From positions 1,116,001-1,180,000 of the forward strand of contig MAAO01000006.1 in assembly GCA_002163155.1 (NCBI GenBank): DNA of 64,000 bases. The letters run 5' to 3'. Source of the DNA: Halobacteriovorax marinus (GTDB taxonomy: Bacteria > Bdellovibrionota > Bacteriovoracia > Bacteriovoracales > Bacteriovoracaceae). The number at the start of each line of letters is the position of its first letter. The stretch's first letter is position 1. Shown one piece after another: positions 1 through 9,600 of the stretch. Made by a program: the position numbers and the translations under genes. The notes under the pieces were generated by a model, which was given only the letters and a program-made list of their open reading frames with translations, did not search any database and was not told where the DNA came from.

Positions 1-2
1 TG

Positions 3-377
3 AAAATTGGCGTAGTCAATGCTAAGGACAATGATCAATTCATAAGTGCATCTGAAGTCATCAATCAAGTTCAAAAGAATTGGCAACTCAATTCAGTAAA
101 GAGAAAGATTGATGACACTTCTTTTAATTACGTCCTAGAAAATGGCGCCAATATAGGTTTCATCGCTTCTGAATCCATGCCTTTTTGTAATGGCTGCTCT
201 CGTCTTCGCATTGGTCCTAAGGGAACTCTAAGACCGTGTCTTATGATGAATGAAGGGTATAAAATTGCGGGAGTGGGAGAAGAGGAAGTTTTAGAACTCT
301 TGCATAGAGTGATGGATATGAAACCCACAGACCGCATTGAAAATATTGAACAACCTATGTACCAGATTGGAGGTTAG
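3..377 (+). CDS. moaA: MoaA, GTP 3',8-cyclase (3' part only)
   Basis: The 5' end lies outside the window; the frame is open from base 3 to the TAG at 375-377. The visible C-terminal 124 residues contain the MoaA-specific second iron-sulphur motif C-X2-C-X13-C (CNGCSRLRIGPKGTLRPC), which binds the 4Fe-4S cluster that holds GTP. MoaA is a radical SAM enzyme that, with MoaC, turns GTP into cyclic pyranopterin monophosphate, the first stage of molybdopterin synthesis. The N-terminal CxxxCxxC radical SAM motif is not in the window. It is the first visible gene of a six-gene molybdenum cofactor operon, and its stop is one base upstream of the moaC start. Confidence 0.93.
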   Translation, partial: KIGVVNAKDNDQFISASEVINQVQKNWQLNSVKRKIDDTSFNYVLENGANIGFIASESMPFCNGCSRLRIGPKGTLRPCLMMNEGYKIAGVGEEEVLELLHRVMDMKPTDRIENIEQPMYQIGG

Positions 378-378
378 G

Positions 379-852
379 ATGAATGACTTAACTCATGTGA
401 ATGATAAATGTGAACCTTCAATGGTGGATGTGGCAGCAAAAGCTGAGACCAATCGCTTTGCTCACGCTCATTGTAAAGTCTTTCTTCCAAAGGCCATTAG
501 AGAGTGCTTTGTTGATGGTGATATTCAATCTAAAAAAGGACCAGTGCTACATACGGCTATTATAGCAGGGACAATGGCCGTTAAGAAAACGAGTGAACTC
601 ATTCCTTTTTGTCATCAGCTCAATCTCGATTCCTGCAAGTTTGATATAAAAATGGTGGATGATCATATCTCCATTGATTGTATGGTTAAAGTCTCTGGAA
701 AAACCGGAGTGGAAATGGAGGCCTTAACTGGAGCTTCCGTGGCAGGTCTTACTATTTACGATATGACCAAAGCACTCAGCCATGATATTGAAATTGGTGA
801 ATTAAAATTGATAAAGAAAACTGGAGGAAAGAGTGACTACTCGAAAGGTTAA
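379..852 (+). CDS. moaC: MoaC, cyclic pyranopterin monophosphate synthase
   Basis: 157 residues, the usual MoaC length. Family motifs are visible: MVDV near the N terminus, KKGPVLHTAIIAGTMAVKKT, LIPFCHQLNLD and EMEALTGASVAGLTIYDMTK. MoaC completes the MoaA product to cyclic pyranopterin monophosphate. The frame is open further upstream to 337, but the ATG at 379 is preceded by GGAGG at 369-373 and starts right after the moaA stop, so the longer form is rejected. The 3' end overlaps the next gene by 20 bases. Confidence 0.95.
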   Translation: MNDLTHVNDKCEPSMVDVAAKAETNRFAHAHCKVFLPKAIRECFVDGDIQSKKGPVLHTAIIAGTMAVKKTSELIPFCHQLNLDSCKFDIKMVDDHISIDCMVKVSGKTGVEMEALTGASVAGLTIYDMTKALSHDIEIGELKLIKKTGGKSDYSKG

Positions 853-1825
853 GCGAAGAGAGTTTCTCTTTCACCGCTATGAGATAGCTTTTACTGGTCT
901 CAATCATTCAACTCTTGTCACAAAACTCTACGATATTTTTTCAAATGATTTTAAAGTGGGTTATGTGAGAGATTTTAGTAAGAGAAGTGATCCCCTCATA
1001 GAAGCAAACCTACTTGATAAAGATATAGTTCTTATCGAAGGGAGTAAGAACTCCCAAGCTAAGAAATTTGTCTTTATTGACGAAAAAGGTGAACAAGAAG
1101 AAATAAAAAATGTCCTAGCTTATCTCTATAGAGAGCAAGCACCAAAAGATCTTGCTCTACCTGCCTTTCAAGTAGATGACATAGATTCTATTTCAAAATG
1201 TATTTTGGAGTACTTCTCAAATTTGCACTTAGAAACTCCTCTTAATGCTCTTATACTTGGCGGTGGTAGAAGTTCTAGAATGATGTCTGATAAAGGTGCA
1301 CTTAACTACCATGGACTTAATCAAATTGATTTCATCCACTCTCTTTTAAAAGAGCAAGTGAGTGAAGTGTATGTTTCTTGTCGTGAAGATCAAAGTGAAC
1401 TTGAACATTTAAAAAATCATAAACAGATACATGACCGCTACATTGAATTTGGACCAACCGGTGGAATTTTATCTGCCTCTGCAATGGATCCCAATTCTTC
1501 TTGGTTAGTTGTGGCCTGTGACCTTCCTTTTTTAACCAGTGAAACAATAGCGGACTTAATTAAGAGACATAATCCTTTTAAAGTCGCTACTTGTTTTGAA
1601 AACCCTGAGAAGAAGTGGCCTGAGCCTCTTTGCACTATTTATACACCAAAAGCTGCGCAGAGGCTGGCACAATATCTCTCCATAGGAAAACCTTGTCCCC
1701 GAAAAGTACTCTTTAATTCAGAGGTAGAACTTTTGAATTTACCAGATGAAAGAGCGCTAGATAATATAAATACTCCCAGTGAGTTTAAAGCAACACAGTC
1801 ACGACTTTTAGAAGGTGTGTTATGA
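833..1825 (+). CDS. mobA: MobB-like/MobA fusion, molybdenum cofactor guanylyltransferase
   Basis: 330 residues, longer than stand-alone MobA (about 190-200). Residues from about 135 on are MobA: LILGGGRSSRMMSDKGAL is the nucleotidyltransferase signature, and VVACDLPFL is the metal/nucleotide motif. MobA attaches GMP to Mo-molybdopterin. Residues 1-130 look like a worn MobB GTPase domain: FTGLNHSTLVTKL sits where the P-loop G-x4-GK[TS]TL should be, followed by KVGYVRDF and DIVLIEGSKNS, which match the MobB segments rVGviKh and DlVLVEGfK. The P-loop lysine is absent, so GTP hydrolysis is unlikely. The start is GTG at 833, with GGAGG at 823-827 inside moaC. The stop overlaps moaD in ATGA. Confidence 0.85.
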   Translation: MTTRKVKRREFLFHRYEIAFTGLNHSTLVTKLYDIFSNDFKVGYVRDFSKRSDPLIEANLLDKDIVLIEGSKNSQAKKFVFIDEKGEQEEIKNVLAYLYREQAPKDLALPAFQVDDIDSISKCILEYFSNLHLETPLNALILGGGRSSRMMSDKGALNYHGLNQIDFIHSLLKEQVSEVYVSCREDQSELEHLKNHKQIHDRYIEFGPTGGILSASAMDPNSSWLVVACDLPFLTSETIADLIKRHNPFKVATCFENPEKKWPEPLCTIYTPKAAQRLAQYLSIGKPCPRKVLFNSEVELLNLPDERALDNINTPSEFKATQSRLLEGVL

Positions 1826-2061
1826 AAGTAAAAGTTATCTACTTTGCGGCCATGCGTGAGCAGGCAAAGATGAATGAGGAGTGGGTAGAAACCACTGCTG
1901 TGAACGCCGATGAGCTCTTTGATCAATTAAATGAGACTCATGGCTTTTCTCTTGATAAGTCTCACTTAAAAGTAGCGATCAATGAAGACTATAGTGAGTT
2001 TCAAACTGAACTTAAAGAGATGGACACTATCGTCTTTATCCCACCAGTGGCAGGAGGTTAG
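1822..2061 (+). CDS. moaD: MoaD, molybdopterin synthase sulfur carrier subunit
   Basis: 79 residues, beta-grasp (ThiS/MoaD) size and pattern, ending in the diagnostic PPVAGG. The terminal Gly-Gly is adenylated by MoeB and then carries the thiocarboxylate sulphur delivered to MoaE. The ATG overlaps the mobA stop (ATGA), and its own stop lies next to the moaE start, so the chain mobA-moaD-moaE is translationally coupled. Confidence 0.93.
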   Translation: MKVKVIYFAAMREQAKMNEEWVETTAVNADELFDQLNETHGFSLDKSHLKVAINEDYSEFQTELKEMDTIVFIPPVAGG

Positions 2062-2063
2062 TG

Positions 2064-2519
2064 ATGTTTGAACTTACCAGTGAAAAAATTAATACAGAAA
2101 AGTCCATTGATGAACGCGCCGGTGGTGTAGTGGTTTTTGAAGGACTGGTTCGTAATCATAACCTTGATAAAGGCGTCACTAGTTTAGAATACCAGTGTTA
2201 TGAAGCGATGGTGATCAAAGAGGCCAATCTCATTATGAATGAGGCCAAAGAAAAGTTTGCAGTCTATGACTTGAAATGTATTCACCGCGTGGGACATCTC
2301 GCCATTGGAGAAATGGCGGTGTGGGTTTACGCTGCTTGTGTTCATAGACAAGAGGCATTTGAAGCTTGTCAGTACATTATTGATGAAGTGAAATTTAGAC
2401 TCCCTATTTGGAAGAAAGAACACTATGTGGATGGACCGTCTGATTGGATTGCCTGTCACAGATGTGGTGAATACGGAAATAAGAAAGAAAAATCTCATAC
2501 TCATGAGCACAGAGCTTAA
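2064..2519 (+). CDS. moaE: MoaE, molybdopterin synthase catalytic subunit
   Basis: 151 residues. Family motifs include GGVVVFEGLVRNHN, LEYQCYEAM, HRVGHLAIGEMAVWV and PIWKKEHY, the last carrying the catalytic lysine that accepts MoaD's C terminus. With MoaD it inserts two sulphurs into cyclic pyranopterin monophosphate. An in-frame GTG at 2061 is possible, but AGGAGG at 2052-2057 is six bases from the ATG at 2064 and only three from the GTG, so the ATG is preferred. The C-terminal His-rich tail (KSHTHEHRA) is an odd extension. Confidence 0.93.
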   Translation: MFELTSEKINTEKSIDERAGGVVVFEGLVRNHNLDKGVTSLEYQCYEAMVIKEANLIMNEAKEKFAVYDLKCIHRVGHLAIGEMAVWVYAACVHRQEAFEACQYIIDEVKFRLPIWKKEHYVDGPSDWIACHRCGEYGNKKEKSHTHEHRA

Positions 2520-3567
2520 TATGATGATTGAAGCTGCCTTTTACCAAAGACAAAGTATTCTCTCTCAAATTGGAGATAAGGGGCAGGCCCATCTTAAAGC
2601 GGCACCTGTTGTCATTATTGGAGCAGGAGGCCTGGGTCACCCCGTGGCAAGTTTCCTAGCGGCCGCTGGTGTGGGAAGAATTCTCATCGTTGATGATGAT
2701 ACTATCGATGGGGGAAACCTCAATCGCCAATTTCTCTTTACCCCAGAGCAGATAGGCGAGAATAAGAGTGAAGTTCTAAGAGAGAGAATTCAAAAACAAA
2801 ACCCTTTTATACAAGTAAACTCGCTAGATACTCGAGTCTCTTTAGAAAACTGCCAAGAGATCTTATCTGATTACAAATTAGTTCTTGATTGCACGGATAA
2901 CTTTAAAACAAAGTTTCTCTTACATGACGCTTGTTTTCTTTTAAAGAAAGACCTTATTCAGGCCTCTATTTATCAATTTGAGGGACAGTTGCAAAACTTT
3001 CTCTACAGTAACGATGAGGTGAGAGAGAATGGGTGTCTACGCTGCCTGTGGCCAGAAGTTCCAAGTGAATCTTGTGTGGGAAATTGCGAGCAGGCCGGAG
3101 TGGTTGGTGCTGTTGCTGGTAATATTGGAACCATGCAAGCGATGGAAGCGATTAAAAGTATTGTAGGTATGGAAGTTCTCACACCAAATACCACTCTAAC
3201 ATTTGATCTGATCAGCTATCAGCTCAATAAATTTAAATGGAAGAAGTACGGCAATTGTCCATTGTGCGCTGATTCCTCGGTGAGCCTTTCCACAATTTCT
3301 AGGCCAAAACTTGGTGAATTTGAAATACTTGCCAGTAGTCTTTCTCAGCAAAAGGTTATTGATGTGAGAAATTCTACTTCTATGATTGAGTTTTCAGACG
3401 TTGTAAGAAGCTCCCAAGAGAAGAATACTCATATAGTCTTTGTCTGCAATAAGGGAATTCAAAGCTTAGCTGTTACGCGCCACTTTAGAGCTCTCGGATT
3501 TTCAAATACTTGGTCCCTGTTTGAGGGGCTATCTGGCCTCGACAAAGACTCCCAAATCATCGGATAA
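2503..3567 (+). CDS. moeB: MoeB-type adenylyltransferase with C-terminal rhodanese domain
   Basis: About 354 residues. The N-terminal two thirds is an E1-like ThiF/MoeB domain: VVIIGAGGLGHPVASFLAAAGVG binds ATP, DDDTIDGGNLNRQ follows, and two CxxC pairs (CLRC, CPLC) ligate zinc. The C-terminal about 90 residues is a rhodanese domain with active loop CNKGIQS. It adenylates MoaD and probably delivers persulphide sulphur, as in eukaryotic MOCS3. The start is uncertain: ATG 2503 overlaps moaE by 17 bases, and ATG 2521 also fits; neither has a strong ribosome site. The frame is open to 2425 but that would bury half of it in moaE. It is the last gene of the operon, with no obvious terminator after it. 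Confidence 0.88.
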   Translation: MSTELNMMIEAAFYQRQSILSQIGDKGQAHLKAAPVVIIGAGGLGHPVASFLAAAGVGRILIVDDDTIDGGNLNRQFLFTPEQIGENKSEVLRERIQKQNPFIQVNSLDTRVSLENCQEILSDYKLVLDCTDNFKTKFLLHDACFLLKKDLIQASIYQFEGQLQNFLYSNDEVRENGCLRCLWPEVPSESCVGNCEQAGVVGAVAGNIGTMQAMEAIKSIVGMEVLTPNTTLTFDLISYQLNKFKWKKYGNCPLCADSSVSLSTISRPKLGEFEILASSLSQQKVIDVRNSTSMIEFSDVVRSSQEKNTHIVFVCNKGIQSLAVTRHFRALGFSNTWSLFEGLSGLDKDSQIIG

Positions 3568-3628
3568 TTGGCCATATATCTTAGGTTTTGTTATATATGT
3601 GCCCCTTATCAAGAGTGTAGGAGCCTAA

Positions 3629-5329
3629 ATGAGTCAAAACGGAAAAGAGTTAATTTCTAATATTTTAAAAGAAGCTGAGTCTTATTCATCTTTAGATATT
3701 ATTGAAAGTTATATTGAACAGGGACAAGACCTTTCCAATCTTCCTGTCCAACCTCTATATGTGGCCATCAAATCCCTGCCACCTGCTAAAGTGGCCATGG
3801 CCCTTGAAAAATTTAGTGCAGAACAGAGAGAGACTTTTCTAGACCTAGACCTTTGGACTAAAGATGATATTGATCCACAGTCATTTCATTTTTGGTTAAG
3901 TGTTTATTCTGCGACAGATAATGATGAAATGAAATATGAGTTCATCAATAGTAATGAGTTCACTCTTTATTTAAAGGGAAAAATGAGCTTTTGGACTTTT
4001 GATTTGGAAGATCCAGAGTATCCTGATCACGATAATTACTTTCTTACTGAATGCAATCAATTGCTTTTTGAATTTGATGAAGATTTCGAATACGTCGGTG
4101 AAATTAAACAATTTGTAAAAGACTTCTACTCGCAAAAAGGGGTTGATCACGCTTACCAACACCTGTTTAAAATTGTTTCTGATGGTTTTTTAAATATGCA
4201 AGAAGAAGAGTATCGTTTCAAAAAACATAGACTAAATGATCTAGGTTTTGTGGACTACTACGATGCTCTTGAATTAAATAATCCTTTTCCAAGTAACTCT
4301 CACGTTGATCTCTTCATTAATAAGAAAGAGGTCCTAACTCCTGAGATCGATGCTGAAAGCCTTAATCAATGCCTTGATAAGAATGCTCTCATCGCCTTTA
4401 AGTCTGGCTTTGAAAGTATTAACGACGAGCTTGCAAAAGTTGAGTCTAAGGTGCGTTTAGAGTTTCTACAGTTTAATTTTACAAAGTTAGTCAATTCCAC
4501 TCTTACGCTACAAGACGCTCTTAAAGACGGTGCCATGGCCATGACTAGAATTGGAAAAGTCACTCTTAATACTTTAAAGTTAGGCTTAAGTTATATACAA
4601 AACTTCACTAAAGAGAATGGTCTCACTGCCCTTAGTGATACGGGAATTTTTAATCTCTTTGATTTTGTAGAGATCTATAGAATAGGGCACTCTCTTATTT
4701 TACTAGAGCAAAAGAGACTTAAAAAGGCCTTAGCACAAAATGAATTCACAAGTGAGAATGATTCTTTTCTGGGAGAAGTTCTCTATCATATATTAGAAGA
4801 ATCTTTCGCTTCACCGGTACAAGTGATTTTAAATAAAGTGGAAAATGAAAAAGTCTATGTGAGTACTTTTGAAAATTATCAAAAGTGGAAGAATGATATC
4901 AATCTCTTTTCTGAAATTCTGCCATTTGTCAGAGGTTTCTATAAGACTTTCAATGAATTAAAAGCAGCAGGACAAGTGATGGATGATTACTATCTAAACT
5001 TTGGATCTGCTGACATTGATTTTGAAGCCCTTCTCCTTAGTACCTTTATCAATCACGCCAATGGTGAAATGACTAAGAACGGATCGCCTAAGATTGGTGT
5101 CACAGTTGCTGAGCTGCGTACATTTTCAAAAGATATCCTTTGTAATGAACTTAGCTTAGATAAGAAGGTTAAAACTTTTATCTCAGAATTTGGACTGAAC
5201 GAAGTTACTGGCACAGAGAGTTATATCCAGGAAGTTCTAAAATTTCACCTAAGTGGATACGATTTAGAAGAATTAGAAACTGAAGAGTTTCGTCACGTAG
5301 GTGGCCCACTCATTCTTAATAAAGTGTAA
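3629..5329 (+). CDS. Large cytosolic protein, possibly DUF6178 family
   Basis: 566 residues, no signal peptide and no membrane segment. The sequence is acidic and largely helical in appearance. Early segments LPVQPLYVAIKSLPPAKVAMAL and FLDLDLWTKDDIDPQSFHFWL resemble, from memory, the DUF6178 family of Bdellovibrio and deltaproteobacteria. That assignment is tentative, and no catalytic motif is evident. The start ATG at 3629 follows TAGGAG at 3617-3622. The gene stands alone between the molybdopterin operon and a stem-loop. Function unknown. Confidence 0.75.
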   Translation: MSQNGKELISNILKEAESYSSLDIIESYIEQGQDLSNLPVQPLYVAIKSLPPAKVAMALEKFSAEQRETFLDLDLWTKDDIDPQSFHFWLSVYSATDNDEMKYEFINSNEFTLYLKGKMSFWTFDLEDPEYPDHDNYFLTECNQLLFEFDEDFEYVGEIKQFVKDFYSQKGVDHAYQHLFKIVSDGFLNMQEEEYRFKKHRLNDLGFVDYYDALELNNPFPSNSHVDLFINKKEVLTPEIDAESLNQCLDKNALIAFKSGFESINDELAKVESKVRLEFLQFNFTKLVNSTLTLQDALKDGAMAMTRIGKVTLNTLKLGLSYIQNFTKENGLTALSDTGIFNLFDFVEIYRIGHSLILLEQKRLKKALAQNEFTSENDSFLGEVLYHILEESFASPVQVILNKVENEKVYVSTFENYQKWKNDINLFSEILPFVRGFYKTFNELKAAGQVMDDYYLNFGSADIDFEALLLSTFINHANGEMTKNGSPKIGVTVAELRTFSKDILCNELSLDKKVKTFISEFGLNEVTGTESYIQEVLKFHLSGYDLEELETEEFRHVGGPLILNKV

Positions 5330-5336
5330 GAAGTAG

Positions 5337-5376
5337 CAAAGGGCACCAGTCTTAACGCGTTGCGAGGTGCTCTTTG
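5337..5376 (+). terminator. Stem-loop after the 3629 gene
   Basis: CAAAGGGCACC (5337-5347) pairs with GGTGCTCTTTG (5366-5376), 11 pairs with one G-U, around an 18-base loop that itself holds AACGCGTT. No T-run follows, so it is either a weak terminator or an mRNA 3'-end hairpin. Confidence 0.5.
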
Positions 5377-5428
5377 TCCAATAAGTAAAGCAAAATAGTC
5401 AGAATATCCCCAAATTCCCTTTATTTTC

Positions 5429-5445
5429 TTGGCACGCTCCATGCA
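5429..5445 (+). promoter_or_regulatory. Sigma-54 (-24/-12) promoter of the lipoprotein gene
   Basis: TTGGCACGCTCCATGCA matches the sigma-54 consensus TGGCACG-N4-TTGC with one mismatch (ATGC for TTGC). The GG at 5431-5432 and GC at 5443-5444 have exactly the required 12-base offset. The predicted start of transcription is near 5456, giving a leader of about 108 bases before the ATG at 5564. No other clear sigma-54 site was noticed elsewhere in the window. Confidence 0.72.
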
Positions 5446-5465
5446 ATAGTCAAAATATATAAAAT

Positions 5466-5484
5466 TTTTTCAATGATTGAAAAA
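5466..5484 (+). other. Leader hairpin of the lipoprotein mRNA
   Basis: TTTTTCAA (5466-5473) and TTGAAAAA (5477-5484) form an 8-pair AT-rich hairpin with a three-base loop, starting about 10 bases after the predicted sigma-54 transcription start. It may protect the 5' end or be incidental in AT-rich DNA. Confidence 0.3.
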
Positions 5485-5563
5485 TAATTTAACAGATAGC
5501 GTTATTTTGTTTAAATAATTTGAATAAATAATTGTACACGTAATATAAGAGGGAGAGTCTTAA

Positions 5564-6463
5564 ATGAAAAACACACTGATTGAAACAACTAAGAAGTCTT
5601 TACTGGCATTAACAGTACTAGCAACACTTGCAAGCTGCGGTGGCGGTGGTGGTGGCGGAGGTGGAGGTTCTACTTCGACTTACGGCGCTTATAATAGCTC
5701 ATTTGCAACAGCTCAAGGTTTTGTTAATGGACTTAACGATGTTGATGGTTTCAGCGATAACGAACTTGTTAAAGATATCTACGACACTGATAGATCTGAT
5801 TGGGATGCTGAGGATTACTTTGTAATTTACGATGCTGAGTACGAAGAGTATGTAGCTGTATCACTACAATACATCAGAACTATTACTTATTATGATTACT
5901 ATTCTTCAAACTTTAATCTAGCGACTGAGTTTAGAGATATCCAAGATGATCATGATTTCTTTGATGGTCTTATTGGAGATGGTTTTGGTGATGATTACGA
6001 AATCGTAGATTACGAATATACTGATACATTTGGTGAAGATCACTATCGTGGATTTGATTCTGATGGTGGATTTGGTTACCTTTACGAAGATGCTGATGCG
6101 ACAACTGATGTTTCTCTCATGGCCTCTGATAAAGAAAAATCAGCGTTCTTTAAGAAAGCAGCTGACGTATCTATTGCTTACTCGATTGATATGAAAACTT
6201 CACTTTCTCTAGTAACTCTTGGTAGTAAAGTAGAGAAGATGCTTGATAGATCTAGCGGTGATCAACTTACTGAAGAAGATCAACTAGCTCTAGTAACAGA
6301 TATCGAAAAAGTAACAGGAGCAAGCTTCTCTGACTTTAACGAAGCTACAAGCGATGCTACTGCAAAAGAAGATCTAGTCGCTACAATTGCTGCGAAACTA
6401 GGAACTACTGCGGACAACCTTGAAAACAGACTTCTTCCAGAACTATTTGGAATTGAACTATAA
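5564..6463 (+). CDS. Acidic lipoprotein with a ten-glycine run after the lipobox
   Basis: 299 residues. A lipoprotein signal peptide ends in LATLASC; the lipidated Cys is followed by ten glycines encoded by mixed GGT/GGC/GGA codons, then STSTYG. This makes a flexible tether. The mature part is very acidic and rich in Asp and Tyr (for example YDYYSS and GDGFGDDYE), with a helical C-terminal third. No recognised domain. It is monocistronic, driven by the sigma-54 promoter at 5429-5445, with GGGAG upstream of the ATG and a strong terminator downstream. It is probably an abundant surface lipoprotein switched on under specific conditions; that role is an inference. Confidence 0.85.
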   Translation: MKNTLIETTKKSLLALTVLATLASCGGGGGGGGGGSTSTYGAYNSSFATAQGFVNGLNDVDGFSDNELVKDIYDTDRSDWDAEDYFVIYDAEYEEYVAVSLQYIRTITYYDYYSSNFNLATEFRDIQDDHDFFDGLIGDGFGDDYEIVDYEYTDTFGEDHYRGFDSDGGFGYLYEDADATTDVSLMASDKEKSAFFKKAADVSIAYSIDMKTSLSLVTLGSKVEKMLDRSSGDQLTEEDQLALVTDIEKVTGASFSDFNEATSDATAKEDLVATIAAKLGTTADNLENRLLPELFGIEL

Positions 6464-6487
6464 TTCAAATAAATATCAAATAATAAG

Positions 6488-6510
6488 AGAGGACCTTCGG
6501 GTCCTCTTTT
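6488..6510 (+). terminator. Rho-independent terminator
   Basis: AGAGGACC (6488-6495), TTCG loop, GGTCCTCT (6500-6507), then a short T run. A UUCG-loop terminator for the lipoprotein gene. Confidence 0.92.
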
Positions 6511-6619
6511 AATTTCAGCTACTTAAAAACGATAAATACATGTTTTATTTACACACCTTCACTATGGTATGTTGCGACGTGTTATAACCTGATCTCATCC
6601 AAACTACAGTGAGGAAAGT

Positions 6620-9600
6620 GTGAAAGCATTTTTAACATTTAAAATATGTCTATTGATGGCCCTGATTTGCACTAATGTAAGTGCGAAGGTTGAATTGATT
6701 CCTTTGGATTCTTCAAGAATTCCTAGTAACGATTTAATTCACCCTGAGCTTGGAAAATTAACTTCTGAGCTAGCTTGGCAATTACAAATGGGTGAGAACC
6801 CAATTGATCTCTCTCTCTTAAATCCTGAGGAAAGTGCAGTTTGGAAAAACCAAACTGATAGTCATTTAGATAATGGTATTGATGAAATACAAGTCAGTGC
6901 AGATACGGAACTCGTTTTCCTTGGTGTGATTGGTTCACAATCTGGAACTCTTCGTTTCACAGTTCTTGATGGGTCTACGGGAAATATCCTAACTGTCGCA
7001 CTTGATAAGAATCTTCATACACTTCTTTTAAGAAAGAATATGCTTAGAAAATTGGGTTATGTCATTCCCGCAATGAAGTTCCAAAATAAATTAAAGGTTG
7101 CTTTCAATTCAGCTGAAGAAAAGAAACATTTCTTAGAGCGAACAATTCCTGAAAATACTTTTGGTTCTCCAAATAGATGGCTAGTGGCTGAAGAAGAATT
7201 AACTATTGATCTACAAGATGCTCTCGTTATGCTTCCAGCATACGGTGATCACTATAATTTAGCTTTTGGAGTACCCCCAAAAACACAAACAAGTCGTACT
7301 CTAAGGTCTTTAATTGTTCCTTATTCATTATTGGATTTAAAGGAGAGTGTGAATGTTCTAAGTTGGAAGGGTGCAAGAGTTGAAGAGAATGCAGTTGAAT
7401 TAAGCCACTTCACCCTGGCCGATATGAATGCTTCGGTAGATGATGCTAAATGGTCACTTAATCGTATTCATAAATTAACTCGTGATGATTTCGTAGATAT
7501 TGTAGAAAAATCTTATTTCCCTAAAGAAGTAAAACTTCTTCTTGTGGAAAAACTCATTTCAAGAAGAAATAACCTCCTAGATGTCTTCGATGTAGAGTCA
7601 GAGAAAATGAACTTTAACTCTAAGGTCTCTCTTGGTGAGAACCTTGTTGATGGAAGATTACAAACTGAAAACTTCGAAGGATATGCATCGAGATTTGCCT
7701 ACGGCGATCCTGATTCACCTTTTAGAGAACTTAAGTATTCTTTCTTAAGTAAAATTCAATCAGATTTAATTGATAACCTCATCGGAGAAGTAAATTCTAA
7801 ACTCTCTCTCTTTGATTTAAATGATGCGAGACTTGATTACTATAAAGAGGAGTTTCAAAATGGTCTGGATCACTTCGTAAACACCGGAGAGTTTCTAGAG
7901 CAGCAGGTAGGAACTTGGGTAGCGCCAATAGTTGGAGGGAGTATCATTCTCTCTCGTGATGTTATCGTTGGTAACTACCAGGGCTCAGATAATCTTGTGC
8001 AAACAGCAGATACTTTTGGTTATGGAATAAATCTTGGTGCCCACGTGGGAATCGAAGGTTTACCTGTTGGTTACACGGCTTTTGCTAGAGGAACTGTTCA
8101 CTATGTAAAAACTTATTCTCACTTAAAACCAGTTCAATCTCTTAAGGCCTCACTCAAAGAGCCCTATAGAAATATGATTGTGACTTTAGTGAAAAAAGAT
8201 ATTCAAAGTGCTCTCACTGAACTCTCAACTATCGATCAGATTCAAGATGTGGAAGAGAGAAATGAAAAAGCTAAGAAAATTGTTGATAATTTAAACAAAC
8301 ACCTAGGTGTTGGAGAGTCTCTTGTAATAACAGATAGACTTACTCCATCCTTCCTTGTGAAAGGCGGATACTCTTGGGCCAATACAAAATTAAGTATGAC
8401 AGTTGATGCTAAGTCTCTGATGGTGAAGAGAGTTCACATCTTTAGAAAAGACGCTGATACTATCCAAGTTTATATTGATAATGGAAAGCTTGGTTCTATG
8501 GGAGTTTCTCTGGCCCTTGATGCCTATATTCCAGTGACAAAAATTCAATTCAAAAGATCAAAAGGTAAGTATAAAGTAGAACTCTTTGATGTGAATATTA
8601 ATTCTGATCTTTCAAGAAATCCTGAGCTCTTTCAAGGAGCGACAGCACTTTCGGCCCTTCTAAAAGATGGAACTAAGGAATTATTAAAGACTTACAAATC
8701 ACCGTATAAATTGGAAAATAATTTTCATGATACCAGTTCTAAATTTTCATTTTTAAACTGGCGTATGAAGAAACTTAAGAAACGTGGGAATATCTCTGTA
8801 TTAACTCCAAAGAATCATGAGGCGACTTTCTTTAAGTATACGCACCAAAAAATGATGGGGATTAATAATTGGGCCTTTGCTCGTGATATTGCTAATTACT
8901 ACTTAAACCAATTAACTGAATATTTAACACTTAAGAATGAGACTTGGAAAAATCCAGCTCAAACTTTCTACGGTGTGAGTAAGACGAAAGGTGTACGCTT
9001 TGAGAGTCGCTTTGCTAAGGATAAGTCTGGAAAGGACAAGTATCCTGGCGCATTTCTATCCATGGATAACAAGAGAGAAGGCTGGAAAATTAAAGAGAAG
9101 AAACTTAAGAAAGTCATAAAAGAAGTAAATGGGGAATATGGAAGAGTGATCTTTTCAGATTCTGATATTGATGATGCTACAGGATTAAAGCTCTACTCTA
9201 TAATTGTAAATTTAAATATTTATAAACAAGGTGTTTGGAATATATTGAATTATTCAGATGACCAAATTAAAGGGCTTGGAAGAGTTTACCGTAGAAGAAA
9301 TTATAATCGTCGTCACTGTTCTTTAAGTCGTTTAAGTGGAGCACCTATTGCTAAGAAGATTCATTGTGGTCAATTTCAACCTTTCATGGATCAGAGAGAA
9401 AAGTGTGCTAAGAAACTTAGAAAAGATAAAGATAGTGCTATCGCTTGTATAGTTGATCTAGCGATTATGTACAATCGGCATCTCAAGTTTTCTGACTTTG
9501 TTTCAATTATTGGAAAAGAACATATCTATCTCTATGGAACTATTTCTGGCTTTAGACAAGATAGTGATATTTTAGCAACACCTATTAGAGGAAACACAAT

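Noticed and set aside
1639-1926. 95-codon minus-strand frame across the mobA/moaD junction
   Set aside because: It lies wholly over well-supported molybdopterin genes with clear protein motifs.
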